From Brevundimonas goettingensis (lineage in GTDB: Bacteria; Pseudomonadota; Alphaproteobacteria; Caulobacterales; Caulobacteraceae): a stretch of 64,000 nt of DNA. Position 1 is the stretch's first letter. Each line of letters starts with the position of its first letter. The DNA is taken from positions 496,001 through 560,000 of the forward strand of contig NZ_CP062222.1 of NCBI RefSeq assembly GCF_017487405.1, written 5' to 3'. Position numbers and translations under genes: made by a program. Below the pieces are notes generated by a model, which saw only the letters and a program-made list of their open reading frames with translations, was not told the DNA's origin and did not search any database. Positions 1 to 8,818 of this stretch are shown here, piece after piece.

Positions 1-180
1 CGGCACAAGGCCCTGGACGCCATCGGCGACCTGTACGTCCTCGGCGCGCCCCTGCTGGGCCGCTATGAAGGCTACAAGGCCGGTCACGCCGTCAACAACC
101 TGCTGGTCCGCGCCCTGCTGGCCAATCCGCAGAGCTGGCGCGAAGTCGTCCGCGTGCCGGAGCTGGCCGAGGTCGGCTGA
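1..180 (+). CDS. lpxC: LpxC, UDP-3-O-acyl-N-acetylglucosamine deacetylase (C-terminal end only)
   Basis: Only the last 59 residues are inside the window; the reading frame is open from base 1 and stops at 178-180. The tail contains [16 protein letters not shown] and [14 protein letters not shown], the highly conserved C-terminal part of LpxC, including the His of the HKxxDAIGDL motif that takes part in zinc-dependent catalysis. The enzyme is cytoplasmic and performs the committed step of lipid A synthesis. In Caulobacterales lpxC usually closes the ftsQAZ region, so the left flank is probably the division/cell-wall cluster. The next gene begins 126 bases later and belongs to a polysaccharide locus. 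Confidence 0.9.
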   Translation, partial: RHKALDAIGDLYVLGAPLLGRYEGYKAGHAVNNLLVRALLANPQSWREVVRVPELAEVG

Positions 181-306
181 TCCGGCCGGGTTCGCCCGTC
201 CTCCCTTCATCACCACCATAGTTCCCTGCCGCCGCGCGCACGCGTCCCCGCACAACCTATGGTTAAACTTCCGCGTGTATGACTTCGTCAGTCACGAGGG
301 AGCGAG

Positions 307-1137
307 ATGTACCGCAAGGCCGTCAGGACAGCGCAGAACTGGTTTCCGGGACTGAGGGAAGCCAAGAACCGATTCTACCATTGGTCGCGTTCGACCTTCG
401 GGCTGCTGCATGATCGGGACTTCGCCCTGGTGGGGCGGTTGCCGGTGCGGGCGGACGACCTGTTTCTCGACATCGGAGCCAACCGGGGCCAGAGCATCCT
501 GTCGCTGAAGCGGGTGCGGCCCGAGGCGGCCGTCGTGTCGTTCGAGCCCAATCCGGCCATGTTCCGCTGGCTGGTGGCCCGGTTCGGCGGGCGGGCGGGA
601 GTGCGGCTGGTCAATGTCGGCCTCGGGCGGCGGGCGGAGCGGCGCACCCTCTATACGCCGCGCTACGGCGGCTTCGCCTATGACGGGCTGGCGACGTTTT
701 CGGCGGCGGCGGCGCGGGCCTATCTGTCGCCGGAGACCCTCTATGGCTTCGATCCGGCCAAACTGACCGTCGACGAGGCCGAGTGCGAGACCCGCACCCT
801 CGATTCCTTCGACCTGAAGCCGACCTTCATCAAGATCGACGTCGAGGGGCTGGAGCACGAGGTTCTGGCCGGCGCCGCCTTCACCCTGATCGCCCATGAG
901 CCGGTGCTGATGGTCGAGCGGTTTCACGACAATCCGACGCTGGAGCCGATGCTGGCCTCGCTCGGCTATGTCGAGGTGCGGCCGGACGCGAAGGGCTTCG
1001 CGCGCGGCCATACCGACAGCGAGAACATGATCTGCATGACGCCCCGACGGCTGGCCGAGATCCAGGCCGCGCTCAGAGTTGCGGCTGAGGCAGGGCAAGG
1101 GCGGGCTGGCCCGTCCAGACTGGAGCTTGTTCGATGA
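307..1137 (+). CDS. FkbM family SAM-dependent methyltransferase (first of a pair)
   Basis: This 276-residue protein has the two FkbM signatures: a glycine-rich SAM-binding motif DIGANRG near residues 55-61 and KIDVEG near 176-181. FkbM proteins are O-methyltransferases, often acting on sugars of surface polysaccharides or on natural products; the exact substrate cannot be read here. The ATG is preceded by GAGGGAGC, a good ribosome binding site. Its stop overlaps the start of a second FkbM gene by four bases (ATGA), so the two are translationally coupled. Given the polysaccharide genes downstream, methylation of a surface glycan is the most likely role (inference). Confidence 0.85.
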   Translation: MYRKAVRTAQNWFPGLREAKNRFYHWSRSTFGLLHDRDFALVGRLPVRADDLFLDIGANRGQSILSLKRVRPEAAVVSFEPNPAMFRWLVARFGGRAGVRLVNVGLGRRAERRTLYTPRYGGFAYDGLATFSAAAARAYLSPETLYGFDPAKLTVDEAECETRTLDSFDLKPTFIKIDVEGLEHEVLAGAAFTLIAHEPVLMVERFHDNPTLEPMLASLGYVEVRPDAKGFARGHTDSENMICMTPRRLAEIQAALRVAAEAGQGRAGPSRLELVR

Positions 1138-2009
1138 GCCTGATGCGACGGGTGCGCAAACTGACCTCGCAACCGGCGTTCCGCGCGGAGCCTGCCCGGG
1201 TGCTGGCGCGGGCGGGGATGCTGGCCGCCTCGGTGGCCATGGGGCGGGGCGCCGCCTTCGACCTGACCCGCAAGGGCGGGGAGCGGATGCGCACCCCGGC
1301 GGACCTGAAATACACCTCCATCACCGCCTTCCTGCTGCGCGACTGGGTCGAACCCGAGTTGCGCGAGCTGGACCGGCTGCTGCGGCCCGGCGACGTCTTC
1401 ATCGATGTGGGCGCCAATATCGGCCTCTACGCCCTGAAGGCGGCGCGGCTCGTCGGGCCGACTGGGCGTGTGCTGGCGCTGGAGCCGGGCAAGGCGGCGT
1501 TCGGGCACCTGACCTCCAACCTCGCCATGAACGCCTATCCGTGGGCCAAGCCGCTCAAGCTGGCGGCCTCGGACCGGGACGGGGAGGCGGTCCTGCATCA
1601 CGTGCCGCTGGGCGACGACCCCCAGGCCTTCTCCCTGATCGCCAATGCGAAGACGAGCGACGGCGAGACGGTGCGGACCCTGACCCTGGACAGTCTGGTC
1701 GCGCTGGAGAACCTTTGGCGCATCGACCTGATCAAGATCGACGTCGAGGGCGCCGAGCCCATGGTCATCGCCGGCGCCACGCGGACCCTCGCCCGACTGC
1801 GGCCGGCGGTCATCTTCGAATGCAATGCCTGGATCAACGCCGGCGGGGCTTCGGGCGCGGCCGGCGAGACCTGGGACATGCTGGCGGAGGCGAACTACCG
1901 CTTCTTCCGCCTGAAGGACGGGCTGTTTCGCGAGATCGCGACGTCGCCCGCCGACTTCTGCAATGTGCTGGCCGTACACCGGGATGAACGGCCGCCGTTC
2001 GACCGGTGA
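1134..2009 (+). CDS. FkbM family SAM-dependent methyltransferase (second of a pair)
   Basis: This 291-residue protein starts inside the stop codon of the preceding FkbM gene. It carries DVGANIG near residues 91-97 and KIDVEG near 201-206, the paired hallmarks of the family, with an N-terminal extension of about 80 residues before the Rossmann fold. The two neighbours are divergent in sequence outside the motifs, so they may methylate different positions of the same glycan. The gene converges with the DUF1801 gene on the other strand, whose stop lies 3 bases away; no stem-loop terminator is visible between them. Confidence 0.85.
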   Translation: MSLMRRVRKLTSQPAFRAEPARVLARAGMLAASVAMGRGAAFDLTRKGGERMRTPADLKYTSITAFLLRDWVEPELRELDRLLRPGDVFIDVGANIGLYALKAARLVGPTGRVLALEPGKAAFGHLTSNLAMNAYPWAKPLKLAASDRDGEAVLHHVPLGDDPQAFSLIANAKTSDGETVRTLTLDSLVALENLWRIDLIKIDVEGAEPMVIAGATRTLARLRPAVIFECNAWINAGGASGAAGETWDMLAEANYRFFRLKDGLFREIATSPADFCNVLAVHRDERPPFDR

Positions 2010-2012
2010 GGC

Positions 2013-2399
2013 CTACTTCTTCTTCGCCGGCTTGGACTGGTTCAGGGCGATAGCCGCGCGGACCAGGGCCTTGAACGCATCGGCGTCGATGACCGCGCCT
2101 TCGGGAATGTCGATGGCGCGGCGGACGTTGCCTTCGAGGCTCGCGTTGAAAAGGCCGGTCGGGTCGGGAAGGGCGGCGCCCTTGGCGAAGGTCAGCTTGA
2201 CCACGGCCTTGTAGGTCTCGCCGGTGCAGATCATGCCGTCGCGATACCAGACCGGGACGCCGCGCCATTTCCAGTCCTCGGTGATGTCCGGATCGGCTTC
2301 GAGGATCAGGGCGCGGCAGCGGGCCAAGGTCTCGCCCCGCCAGTCGCTCAGGGCCGCGATACGGCCGTCGATGAGTTCGGAGGGAGTTGGGGCGGTCAT
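2013..2399 (-). CDS. DUF1801 domain protein
   Basis: A 128-residue cytoplasmic protein with the DUF1801/YdhG-like pattern: a segment around TEDWKWRGVPVWYRDGMIC, a basic substrate-facing strand KLTFAKGAALPDP, and a lysine-rich C-terminus (KPAKKK). The family has no established biochemical activity. It is a single gene, convergent with the FkbM pair, and separated from the downstream flippase gene by a palindromic repeat element. Nothing in its context ties it to the polysaccharide genes, so it is probably an unrelated housekeeping passenger. Confidence 0.75.
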   Translation of the reverse strand: MTAPTPSELIDGRIAALSDWRGETLARCRALILEADPDITEDWKWRGVPVWYRDGMICTGETYKAVVKLTFAKGAALPDPTGLFNASLEGNVRRAIDIPEGAVIDADAFKALVRAAIALNQSKPAKKK

Positions 2400-2444
2400 C
2401 CGGGCCAGGCTCGCAGTCTGATGATTTCAGAACCTTATCTCACG

Positions 2445-2567
2445 CCGCTCATCCCGGCGAATGCCGGGATCCAGATTCAAATGTGGCGTCTGAAGTCCGG
2501 CGAGATGGACGCCTTGCGGCGGGCAGGGGTCTGGATCTGGGTCCCGGCATTCGCCGGGATGAGCGGT
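2445..2567. repeat. 123-bp palindrome-ended element, copy 1 of 3
   Basis: The ends are near-perfect inverted repeats of about 32 bases beginning CCGCTCATCCCGGCGAATGC; each arm itself contains the hairpin CCCGGCGAATGCCGGG. One mismatch separates the two arms. Copies of exactly the same span lie at 28713-28835 and 39176-39298, always intergenic, while the middle ~60 bases differ. It fills the gap between the DUF1801 gene and the flippase gene. Confidence 0.9.
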
Positions 2568-2575
2568 AGAGGGGG

Positions 2576-3859
2576 CTACACCTGCGGCAGCCTTCGTCGA
2601 GCCGTGACGGCGAGGGCGACGGCGCCGCCGATCCAGATCGTCGCACTGGCCAGAGCCGCCCCGACCGCGCCCCACGGCGGAATGGCGGCGAGGCAGAGGA
2701 TGGTGCAGAACGCCAGCTGCCACAGGCTGAGCCGGCGGAGGATCCCCCCCTCTCCGGCCATGGCCAGAAGGACGTCGCGCGAGGGCAGGAGGCAGAAGAT
2801 CAGCTGGCCGCAGAGCAGGATCAGAAGCACCGGCACGCCCAGCGCCGCCTCGACGTCCAGCAGGGCCAAAACGGGGGCGGCACCGACCGCCATGACCGCG
2901 ATCAGAGGCAGGCAGAAGGCCAGGGTAAGGCGGCGGTTGTGGCGCACGGCGGCCCTGAGCGCGGACCAGTCGGCGAGGCGATAGTGGCGGGCGAACACCG
3001 GGGCCGACAGGGCGCCGAGGCTGAGGACCACAGTGGTCACCAGCATGGACAGGCGGCTGCACAGGCTGAAGACGCTGACGGAAACCGGGTCGGCCAGGGC
3101 GCCGAGGATCAGGACCGGCAGGCTGAGCAGACTGGCCTGCGAAACCTCGACCACCAGCAGGGGCCGGGCGCCGTGCCAGAGGCTCGGCAGAGCTTCAGTA
3201 GGCGGGGTCCAGCCGGGCGGTGTGGTCAATCGCCGCCGCTCGCCGAGTATGCACCCGAGACCCAGCAGGACGCACAGGCCGAAGGCGGCGGCATAGGCGA
3301 TCAGCAGTCGGGCCAGGTCGCCGGCGCCCAGCATCAGGGCCGTCAGACTGAGCGTCGGGGCCAGGGCGTTCATGACCAACTGCCCCGCCGCCCCCCGCTC
3401 CAGCCCGATCAGGGCATAGGCGAGGGCGTAGGCCAGGTTCTGCAGCGGGACGATCAGGGCCGCGAGCCGCAGCGCCGCGACCATGTCCGGCTGGCGCAGC
3501 AGGTCGTGGGCGACGACGGGGGCGGCGAGGAAGAGCAGAGCCCCCGCCGCCGCGCTGGCGGCCCCGATGGCGGCGGATCCGGTCAGCATGGCGCGCCCGG
3601 CCGCGGCCCCGTCGCCGACGGCCAGCTCGGCTGCGACATGGCGGGTCAGGGGGCGCTCGAGTCCCAACCGGGCGACCGTCGAGACGATGTGCACGACGCT
3701 CAGCGCGAGGAAAAAGCGTCCTGCATCGTGCCCGCCCAGCGCCCGGGCCGCCAGGGCGTAGAGGCCGAATTTGGCCGCCGCCTCCAGCGCCCGTGCGCCC
3801 AGCGACAGGACGAGGTGGACCCGGGCGCGTGTCACGAGAGGCAGGGTGGTCGCGGTCAC
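2576..3859 (-). CDS. Wzx-type lipid-linked oligosaccharide flippase (MATE/polysaccharide-synthesis superfamily)
   Basis: A 427-residue, very hydrophobic protein with about 12 predicted membrane segments, an early Arg/Phe-rich stretch (ARALGGHDAGRFF) and the overall layout of Wzx/RfbX flippases. Such proteins move undecaprenyl-linked repeat units across the inner membrane. It is transcribed away from the Wzz-like gene, leaving a 141-base divergent promoter region (3860-4000). The chosen start is GTG at 3857-3859 with GGAG about 10 bases upstream. In Caulobacterales the comparable holdfast flippase is HfsF, but the sequence alone does not allow that assignment. Confidence 0.75.
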   Translation of the reverse strand: MTATTLPLVTRARVHLVLSLGARALEAAAKFGLYALAARALGGHDAGRFFLALSVVHIVSTVARLGLERPLTRHVAAELAVGDGAAAGRAMLTGSAAIGAASAAAGALLFLAAPVVAHDLLRQPDMVAALRLAALIVPLQNLAYALAYALIGLERGAAGQLVMNALAPTLSLTALMLGAGDLARLLIAYAAAFGLCVLLGLGCILGERRRLTTPPGWTPPTEALPSLWHGARPLLVVEVSQASLLSLPVLILGALADPVSVSVFSLCSRLSMLVTTVVLSLGALSAPVFARHYRLADWSALRAAVRHNRRLTLAFCLPLIAVMAVGAAPVLALLDVEAALGVPVLLILLCGQLIFCLLPSRDVLLAMAGEGGILRRLSLWQLAFCTILCLAAIPPWGAVGAALASATIWIGGAVALAVTARRRLPQV

Positions 3860-4000
3860 GAGCGAAGGCTCCGGCGGCTGGATGCAACTCGTTTACCTTC
3901 TCGATGCTACCAGAACGTGTATCAATGAGTCGTCCGCAACCGGGCGACGATCCGGGGTTGGGTCTTGGTCGCAGCGGCTGGAACGTGGACGGAGGACGTC

Positions 4001-6064
4001 GTGTGGGGTGTGGGGCCACAGGGCCTGCACGGCGCCTGGTCCCTGCGCGACGGTCTGACCCATCTGTTCCGCGAAGGACGGCTGGTGCTGGCCTGTCTGG
4101 CCGGAGGGCTGGCGCTGGGGCTGGTCGTCGCGCTCGTGACCCCGCCCCGGTTCACGGCCGAGAGCCTGCTGCTGCTGCGCGTCGGGGCGACCGAGGCCGC
4201 GCAGGAGGGGCTGAACGGCCCCCAGGCCTTTCAGGGGGCGGAGGCCGTGCAGCGGGTGCTGCAGTCCGACGCCCGCATCCTGCACAGCGAGCCGGTGATC
4301 CGCGCGGCGCTGGAGGCGACCGACGGAACCACCCAACCCTCCGCCCGCGCCATGGCCAAATTCTCCAGGGCGCTCAAGGTCGAGGTCGATCCCGGCACCA
4401 ACATCCTGCGCGTGGCCTTCGCCGACCCGGACCGGGCGCGGGCGCTGCGGGCGGTTCAGGCCGTGGTCGACGGCTATGTGGCGCGCCGCGCCGGCCTCTA
4501 TGTCAACGGGGCGCGGGCGCGGCAGGATCAGGAGATCGACCGCTATGTCGCCGCCCTGAAGGCCACCGAGGCCGACATCCAGACGGTGCGCGCCGATCAC
4601 GGGGTTCTGGACGTCGAGACCGACATCCGGCTGGCGTCGGACCGGCTGGACGGGCTGAGCCAGAGGGCGGCCCAGACGCGCGAACGGCTGGGCGTGGTCC
4701 GGGCCGAACTGGCGGCGACGGGCAGGACACTGGCCGCCACGGCGGACCGGGTTCTGGACAGTCAGGAACGCACCAATTCGACGCCCAATGACGAGGCGCG
4801 CAATACCCTGCTGCGGCTCCGGCAGGAGCGAGCCCATGTGGCGGGCCAGTATGCCGCCGACTGGCCCGGCCTGATCGAGCTGGACGCCAAGATCGCCGCC
4901 GCCCAGGCCCAGATCATCGAGAACGCCCAGGACATCCGTTTCTCCGACCGTACGGTGCGCAATCCGGTCGCCGACATGCTGGCCCAGCGCCGCGCGGCCC
5001 TGAGCGTCGAACAGGCGGCCCTGACGCGGCAGTCATCCGAGCTGGCGGTTCAGGTGGCGGCGGCCGAGGCGCGGGTGCGCGACCTGGCCCAGGCCGAGAT
5101 GCGGCTGCACGATCTGGAGCGCAGCCGTGGCGCCGCGGAGACCATCTATCGCACCCTTCTGGTCAGCCGCGCGGGCTCCTCGCTGGAGGATCAGGCGGTC
5201 GACGATCACAATACGACCCTGCGGATCGTCCAGCCGCCGACGGCGCCGATGGCCGGGCGGGAGCTGAGGCCGGCGCTGGTGCTGGCGGGACTATTCGCCG
5301 GTCTGGCGGCGGCGGCGGTCGCGGTGACCCTGGCCGTGGTTCTGCGCCAGACCTTCGTCACCCCGGACGAGGCCGAGGGGGCGCTGCGCCTGCCCGGGCT
5401 GATGATCTTCGAGAGCGAGGCGGCCGATCCAGGCTCGCCCGAGGGCCAGGCGGCGGTGCGGAGGCTGGCCTCCCTGCTGACCGAAGGCGGAGACGGGCGG
5501 CCGGCGCGGGTGGTCCAGATCGTCGGCGAAGGCCCACAGAAGAGCCGCATCGGCCTCGCCCTGGCCCAGGCCCTGGCCACCTCGGGACGGCGCGAGGCCG
5601 TGCTGCTGCTGGATCTGGATGCGGCGGACCACTACCGACGCAAGGCCTCGGCGACGACCCTGCGCCGGCTGCCGATCGGCCCGCATCATCTGGACGTGGC
5701 CCGCTCCAGCCTGCCGGGCCTGTGGGTCGCGACCGGAGAGGCCCCATTGGCAGAGGGGGGGAGCCTGAACGTCGTGGGCGGCGTCACCGCCGCGGAGGCG
5801 GCGCCCGAGATGCTGATGGAAGTCCTACGCGGCGCCTTCGGCCGGATCGTCGTGGTCGGCCGCACCGATGTGGAGGCGCCCGACGCCCGCCGTCTGCATC
5901 CGCTGGTCGATGCGACGGTGATGCTGATCGCGGCCGAACGCACCCGGGGGCCTGTAGCTTTCAGGATGCGCGAGGCGGTGCTGGCGGCGGGCGGCGACCT
6001 CCTGGGCTTCGTCTTCACCGGCCGCCGCAAACATATTCCGGAGGCGATCTACCGATGGCTTTGA
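4001..6064 (+). CDS. Wzz/GumC-type chain-length protein fused to a degenerate BY-kinase-like domain
   Basis: I start this gene at GTG 4001 because GGAGG lies 5 bases upstream; a TTG at 3965 is in frame but has no such site. The 687-residue product has a first membrane span (about 28-47), a long periplasmic, coiled-coil-rich Wzz region (about 50-420), a second span (about 425-447) and a cytoplasmic P-loop-like domain. In a normal BY-kinase Walker A reads GxxGxGKT/S, but here the loop is GEGPQKSRIG (about 508-517). The Walker B-like strand VLLLDLDA is present. No C-terminal tyrosine cluster exists; only one Tyr is near the end. It probably controls polymer length without autophosphorylation. 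Confidence 0.8.
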   Translation: MWGVGPQGLHGAWSLRDGLTHLFREGRLVLACLAGGLALGLVVALVTPPRFTAESLLLLRVGATEAAQEGLNGPQAFQGAEAVQRVLQSDARILHSEPVIRAALEATDGTTQPSARAMAKFSRALKVEVDPGTNILRVAFADPDRARALRAVQAVVDGYVARRAGLYVNGARARQDQEIDRYVAALKATEADIQTVRADHGVLDVETDIRLASDRLDGLSQRAAQTRERLGVVRAELAATGRTLAATADRVLDSQERTNSTPNDEARNTLLRLRQERAHVAGQYAADWPGLIELDAKIAAAQAQIIENAQDIRFSDRTVRNPVADMLAQRRAALSVEQAALTRQSSELAVQVAAAEARVRDLAQAEMRLHDLERSRGAAETIYRTLLVSRAGSSLEDQAVDDHNTTLRIVQPPTAPMAGRELRPALVLAGLFAGLAAAAVAVTLAVVLRQTFVTPDEAEGALRLPGLMIFESEAADPGSPEGQAAVRRLASLLTEGGDGRPARVVQIVGEGPQKSRIGLALAQALATSGRREAVLLLDLDAADHYRRKASATTLRRLPIGPHHLDVARSSLPGLWVATGEAPLAEGGSLNVVGGVTAAEAAPEMLMEVLRGAFGRIVVVGRTDVEAPDARRLHPLVDATVMLIAAERTRGPVAFRMREAVLAAGGDLLGFVFTGRRKHIPEAIYRWL

Positions 6065-6759
6065 AACGACTTCTGCCGCTGCTGCTTCTGGGGGCCTGCG
6101 GCACGACACAGGACATCCGTCCCGTCGAGCGGGAGCCGCAGGGCTTCGCGCCCTGGAGCGAGTCGGCGCCCGGCTATCGGCTCGGCGTCGGCGATCGGCT
6201 GAAGATCGACTTCCTGATGACGCCCGAGATGGGACAGGAGGCGGCGGTCGAGCCCGACGGCTTCATCAGCCTGAGGGCGACGGGCCGGGTCGAGGCCCAG
6301 AATCGCACGGCCGCCGAGCTTCAGGCCGCGGTCGCCGCCGCCGCCGAACCCCGTCTGCGCCACCCGGTCGTGACCCTGTCGGTGACCGAGGCCCGGGCGG
6401 CGCGGATCATCGTCGGCGGGGCTGTGTCGCGGCCGGGCGTCTATCCCCTGCCGGCGCGGGCCTCGACGCTGGAGGCGGTGATGCTGGCCGGCGGCTTCAG
6501 CTCCGAGAGCCGGATGGATCAGGTGGTGATCATCCGCCAGAGGCCCGACGGAGCGCCGATGCTGAGAACCGTCGATCTGCGCCGCTTTGTCTCGAACGGC
6601 GCGCCCGGCGAGAGCCTGATGCTGGCCTCTGAGGACATCGTCTTCGTGCCGCGCAGCCGCGTCGCCGAGGTCAATCTATGGATCGACCAGTACGTCAACC
6701 GGATGCTGCCGTTCAGCCGCAACGTCTCCTACGCCAACAGTCTGGAGGGGGTGCGATGA
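6055..6759 (+). CDS. Wza-type outer-membrane polysaccharide export lipoprotein
   Basis: The ATG at 6055 overlaps the end of the Wzz-like gene by ten bases. The 234-residue product begins with a short lipoprotein signal ending LLLLGAC (Cys at residue 15), followed by a polysaccharide export domain (YRLGVGDRLKIDF, roughly 40-120) and an SLBB-like domain (IIVGGAVSRPGVYPLP, roughly 125-190). It should form or contribute to the export channel for the polymer made by this locus. It is short compared with E. coli Wza (about 380 residues) and resembles the compact HfsD-like exporters of Caulobacterales. Its stop overlaps the next gene by four bases. Confidence 0.85.
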   Translation: MALKRLLPLLLLGACGTTQDIRPVEREPQGFAPWSESAPGYRLGVGDRLKIDFLMTPEMGQEAAVEPDGFISLRATGRVEAQNRTAAELQAAVAAAAEPRLRHPVVTLSVTEARAARIIVGGAVSRPGVYPLPARASTLEAVMLAGGFSSESRMDQVVIIRQRPDGAPMLRTVDLRRFVSNGAPGESLMLASEDIVFVPRSRVAEVNLWIDQYVNRMLPFSRNVSYANSLEGVR

Positions 6760-7535
6760 GCGATCTGCCCCGCCGCCGCTTCCTCGGCGTCGCCTTCACC
6801 CCCCTGACGCTGGAGGCGGCGACCCGGGCGGTGGCGGACCGGCCCGAGACCGCGCCTTTCGCCTTCGTGGTCACACCCAACGCCCAGCATGTGGTCGCCG
6901 CCTATTCGGGCGAGGCGCGGTTTCGCGGGCCGCAGGGGGCGGCCTGGATGGTGCTGAACGACAGCCGGATCCTGAGGCTGCTGTCGCTGGGGCTGTTCGG
7001 ACGGGACTTTCCGCTGGCGGCGGGCAGCGACCTGACCGCGCGTCTGTTCGAACTGGGCGTGCCCTGGGACGCGCGTGTGACCCTGATCGGCGGCGACGCC
7101 GAGGTCGAGGCGCGGCTGCGCAGCCAGTTCGGCCTGAGCCGCATCGCCCGGTTTACCCCGTCGTTCGGCTTCTGGCGCGATCCGGCGGAGGTGGAGCAGT
7201 GCCTGCGCTTCGTGCTCGACCATCCGGCCCGCTATGTCTTCCTGATCGCCGGGGCGCCGCAGAGCGAGATGCTGGCCCTGCGCCTGACGCAGATGGAGGG
7301 GATCAGCGGCGTCGGCCTGTGCGTCGGCAGCGCCCTCAACTTCCTGACCGGGCGGGTGAAGCGAGCGCCCTGGTGGGTGCGGGCGGCGACGCTGGAGTGG
7401 GCGTGGCGGCTGGCGCAGCGGCCGCGCGGTCATTTCCGCCGGGTTTTCATCGAGTCCGCCCCGATTCTGTGGATCGCGCTGAAGGAGCGGTTGAAGGCGG
7501 GACGCGAGGCCGGGACCGGACCCTCGCCGGCGTGA
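6756..7535 (+). CDS. WecG/TagA/CpsF family glycosyltransferase (GT26)
   Basis: The ATG at 6756 lies within the Wza stop (ATGA). The 259-residue protein has the GT26 pattern: a VVTPNAQHVV segment near the N-terminus, NDSRI, a central FSFGFWRDP-like region, and GAPQSEMLA followed by GVGLCVGSALNFLTGRVKRAP. These enzymes add a sugar to an undecaprenyl-diphospho-sugar acceptor at the cytoplasmic membrane. HfsJ of the Caulobacter holdfast pathway belongs to this family. It is the only clear non-priming glycosyltransferase in the locus, so further sugars must be added by enzymes elsewhere if the repeat unit is longer than two. Confidence 0.85.
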   Translation: MSDLPRRRFLGVAFTPLTLEAATRAVADRPETAPFAFVVTPNAQHVVAAYSGEARFRGPQGAAWMVLNDSRILRLLSLGLFGRDFPLAAGSDLTARLFELGVPWDARVTLIGGDAEVEARLRSQFGLSRIARFTPSFGFWRDPAEVEQCLRFVLDHPARYVFLIAGAPQSEMLALRLTQMEGISGVGLCVGSALNFLTGRVKRAPWWVRAATLEWAWRLAQRPRGHFRRVFIESAPILWIALKERLKAGREAGTGPSPA

Positions 7536-8818
7536 ACGCGCCCTTACGCGGACGGGTGCTGGGCGTCCTTAGGGAGGGGCCCCCGCGTCCCGTCTGGCCC
7601 GGCTCATGGGGGCGCACGGCCCTGCTGGTTCTGACCCTGCCGATGTTCGCGGGCCTGTTCCAGTACGTTATCGACGCGCCGGTTCTCTACGGCCTGTCCA
7701 AAACCTGGCCGGTGCTGGTTCTGCCCCTGACCCTGATCGGGGCGCTGAAGACGAAACCCGGATATCAGCCGTTGCTGCTCGCGGCCCTCGCGTGGCTACT
7801 TGCCGTCGTTCCCTTGATCAGCATGGCCCAGCTCGGCAATGACGGCTTCGGCGCTCTGGCGACGACGGCGAAGATCTGGCCGCTGAGCGGGGCGCTGGCC
7901 GGGGCGGCGGGGCTCAATCTGCTCCGGCCATCGGGGCGCGAGCTGGCGCGTGCGGCGATGATCCTGTGCGGCCTGACCTTCGCCTTTCTGGTCGGGGCGT
8001 GGTTCCTGGCCCCGGACGCGGCCTTCAACGGCACCATCGAGACCACCAAGCTCTTCCTCACCGATATCGAGCGCGGGCGGCGGATCAATGCGCCGATGAT
8101 GTTCGGCGTCCTCGGCCTGTTCGTTCTGAACCGGTCGTTCTGGTCGCGGCCGGCGACCTGGAAGCCGGTGCTGATCGGTCTGGGGCTGCTCGCCATGGTC
8201 TGTATCTACAAGCAGCGGGCCCAGATCGCCGGAACCGGACTGGTGCTGGTGCTGGGCGCGGCCCTCAGCCTGGGTCGCTGGCGGGGACCGGCCCTGATCG
8301 GACCGGCGGCGGCGGGGCTGGCGGCCCTGATCCCCGCGCTGCTCTGGCTTCAGGGCGGGGCGGCGGCCGAGGGGCTGGGCGGCTCCCTGACCATGCGCCA
8401 GACGGAGGCGGAAGCCGCATTGCGCTTCCTCAACGACCAGCCCTGGCGCTGGATCACCGGCGTGGGCTCGGCGACCCGGATCGGCGGGGTGACCCTGGGC
8501 GACATCGTCGGCACGCCCTTCTTCTTCCCCTCGGATCTGGGCTGGCTGGGAGTGGTGTTCGAATACGGCCTGATCGGCGCCGGGCTGATGCTGGGGCTGC
8601 ATCTGTGGGCCGTGCGGCAGGCCTGGCGGGCGGCCCAAGGGGAGGGAGGCGAGGGCGGGACGCTTGAGCGGGCCCTGTTCGACTATGCCCTGTTCCTGAT
8701 CGTCGTCTCGCCGATCGTGTCGGTGGTGCTGTCGCCGGGCGAGCTGGCGACGGTGCTGGCGCTGGGATGGTGGCTCAGAACACCTTCGGCCCGGCCATGT
8801 GCAGGGTCAGGGTCTTGA
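7532..8818 (+). CDS. O-antigen ligase/Wzy-like polysaccharide polymerase, membrane protein
   Basis: The start is GTG 7532, overlapping the GT26 stop (GTGA). The 428-residue product has about 10-12 hydrophobic spans and a large loop near residues 285-340 containing GVGSATRIGG, the layout of the Wzy_C/O-antigen ligase family that joins lipid-linked units in the periplasm. The last 15-20 residues (after GWWLR) are not hydrophobic and are encoded in DNA shared with the convergent sugar-transferase gene, a 44-base coding overlap. Polymerase rather than ligase is favoured by the presence of Wzx, Wzz and Wza in the same locus. Confidence 0.75.
   Translation: MNAPLRGRVLGVLREGPPRPVWPGSWGRTALLVLTLPMFAGLFQYVIDAPVLYGLSKTWPVLVLPLTLIGALKTKPGYQPLLLAALAWLLAVVPLISMAQLGNDGFGALATTAKIWPLSGALAGAAGLNLLRPSGRELARAAMILCGLTFAFLVGAWFLAPDAAFNGTIETTKLFLTDIERGRRINAPMMFGVLGLFVLNRSFWSRPATWKPVLIGLGLLAMVCIYKQRAQIAGTGLVLVLGAALSLGRWRGPALIGPAAAGLAALIPALLWLQGGAAAEGLGGSLTMRQTEAEAALRFLNDQPWRWITGVGSATRIGGVTLGDIVGTPFFFPSDLGWLGVVFEYGLIGAGLMLGLHLWAVRQAWRAAQGEGGEGGTLERALFDYALFLIVVSPIVSVVLSPGELATVLALGWWLRTPSARPCAGSGS

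Noticed and set aside
292..1979. Long minus-strand open frames opposite the FkbM genes
   Set aside because: They run antisense to two genes with clear family motifs, have no ribosome sites and show Arg/Gly/Gln-rich composition typical of high-GC shadow frames.
2400..2575. CRISPR-like repeat array
   Set aside because: Only two inverted arms of one palindromic unit are present, not direct repeats with spacers.
3965..4000. Upstream TTG start of the Wzz-like gene
   Set aside because: GGAGG sits 5 bases before GTG 4001, while the TTG has no ribosome site and adds 12 residues without family match.
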